Made by a program: the position numbers and the translations under genes
DNA from: Atherinomorus stipes
Taxonomy: Eukaryota; Chordata; Actinopteri; Atheriniformes; Atherinidae
Assembly: GCA_023101725.1 (NCBI GenBank)
Contig: JALJCO010000083.1
Span: 228,501 to 292,500 of the forward strand
Reading direction: 5' to 3'
DNA: 64,000 nucleotides
Part shown: positions 63,224-64,000 of the stretch, in pieces
Layout of the letters: each line of letters opens with the position of its first letter
Position numbering within the stretch: the stretch's first letter is position 1
The notes under the pieces: model-generated
The model's input: the letters and a program-made list of their open reading frames with translations, nothing else
What the model was told of the DNA's origin: nothing
The model's database searches: none

Positions 63224-63616
63224 GTGCTCATATTAATCAATTTCTTTTTATGCCAACACAGACTCCACTCAGCTTACAACAAGAGCACTTTTAACCAGAT
63301 TAGAGATCAAGATGGAGCAAGCTGCAGCCTCTCTGCCGAGTCCGAGCTCAGGTGCACGAGTGGTGGTGATGATAAACTGAAGAGCCTCAACATCAAGTCG
63401 TCCTTCTTAGACAAGCCACTCCAATCAACAAGCTTTCACTCTGAAGGAGCGGTGGGATGGTCTGCTAGATCAAGTCTAACGGTGCACTCCTTCAGAGAAG
63501 GAGAGAGAAAGACGAGTATTTGCAGAAAAGGGGTGACTAAAAATCTGCGTGCTATGCTGGATTTCGACCAGAAGCTTCAGAAAAACCCTGTGTTTTTTGT
63601 TAAGTGCTGTTTCTAA
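63224..63616 (+). CDS. Unrecognised open frame after a plausible splice acceptor
   Basis: The 130-codon frame runs from the ATG at 63224 to a stop at 63614-63616. TTTCTTTTTATGCCAACACAG (ending 63261) looks like a branch/polypyrimidine/AG acceptor, and the stop-free part after it encodes about 117 residues of polar, protein-like composition (DQDGASCSLSAESELRC, DDKLKSLNIKSSFLDKPLQ). No domain, signal peptide or membrane segment is recognised. The frame does not join in phase with the donor at 62571 from the 62544 ATG. It may be a terminal exon or chance. Confidence 0.25.
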   Translation: MLILINFFLCQHRLHSAYNKSTFNQIRDQDGASCSLSAESELRCTSGGDDKLKSLNIKSSFLDKPLQSTSFHSEGAVGWSARSSLTVHSFREGERKTSICRKGVTKNLRAMLDFDQKLQKNPVFFVKCCF

Positions 63617-64000
63617 AGAAGAGGCATTGCAAGATCACAGCTGCAGGGTGCTGATGGACCTGGACTCCTGCTGGTTTTCAGCCCTGAACATGTTCCATGA
63701 GGGACTTGCAGTCTTGTTGGTATGCAGGTGATGCATGAGCTTAGCATTACAGAGAAAGGGTTTGGCTGGGTTCATGTGTGAAGGGGTGATACAGGGGGGG
63801 CATTGCTCAATCATTCGCCAGCAGGTGTAGGAAGACGGCAGCGGGGAGTCTTAGAAGACCGTGAGGGGAATCAGAGAATAAAGGAAATCGCAGAAAGTCT
63901 GTTACAGTCAAAGGAGATAGAAATGCAGGGGATAAAGAATGCAGACTTTTCTTTTGTGCACGGCATAACTTTGAAAAAGAAATCTTCCATTTCTCACATT
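63617..64000. other. Unique DNA to window end
   Basis: Nothing recognised. The 60-codon frame at 63549-63731 overlaps the previous one in another frame. Confidence 0.4.

Noticed and set aside
1..64000. Search for CRISPR arrays, tRNA and rRNA genes, phage or operon structure
   Set aside because: No regularly spaced identical repeats, no intact cloverleaf, no ribosomal RNA landmarks; the DNA is eukaryotic.

Overview
The window reads as intergenic or deep-intronic DNA of a ray-finned fish, probably a percomorph. No complete protein-coding gene is visible: open frames are short (the longest is about 154 codons), occur on both strands at chance-like density, and mostly fall in AT-rich or repetitive DNA. 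The assignment to teleosts rests on the repeats: several degraded Tc1-like transposons, many hAT-type short elements, PIF/Harbinger-like elements, a tRNA-derived SINE with a V-SINE-like core, and interspersed motifs I recognise as common in fish (TATAGC...GCTTTACATAA, GGGAAGCCAGTGAAGAG, GGTTCTGCTGGAAGTTT). There are no bacterial-style operons, CRISPR arrays, rRNA or tRNA genes.

Layout. 1-5.4 kb: unique DNA, a 1.14 kb nested palindrome flanked by TA (2101-3238), a hAT fragment and a MADF-domain transposon fossil. 6.5-14 kb: a TTAA-bounded element, a CACTGCAAAAA element, a Tc1 tail, and an AT-rich repeat holding a textbook hAT insertion with an exact 8-bp target duplication (10184-10610). 14-24 kb: unique DNA, a hAT-like element with another repeat inside it, a TTAA foldback element, a 9-bp-duplication hairpin, and an element built of AAGTATACTT-like motifs. 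24-36 kb: SINE, a CTCCGCCAAG repeat, a Harbinger-like element inserted at the exact edge of a hAT element, a second foldback copy carrying an insertion, a unique stretch rich in homeodomain-like motifs, and a 29-unit 11-bp minisatellite. 36-47.3 kb: three internally deleted Tc1 copies, a strongly purine-biased segment, and a TTAA element with a Tc1/mariner MITE inside it. 47-62 kb: a hAT transposase fossil, long unrecognised stretches, and a TTAA element with a tandemly duplicated exon-like unit. 62-64 kb: a possible promoter with a short exon, and a 130-codon open frame after a plausible splice acceptor.

The best candidate for something undescribed is a set of six dispersed TTAA-associated elements (near 7.3, 13.9, 20.6, 23.0, 41.9 and 56.0 kb). 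Each carries a remnant of a small basic open frame. Intact starts resemble M-x-D-x-x-K-K-R-K, several copies keep R-T-R-V-N-I-x-L or a decayed form of it, and a K-x-D-A-x-L/I motif may follow. A second theme is nesting: pairs of related copies inside the window supply the empty site for several insertions, so their relative order can be read without another genome.
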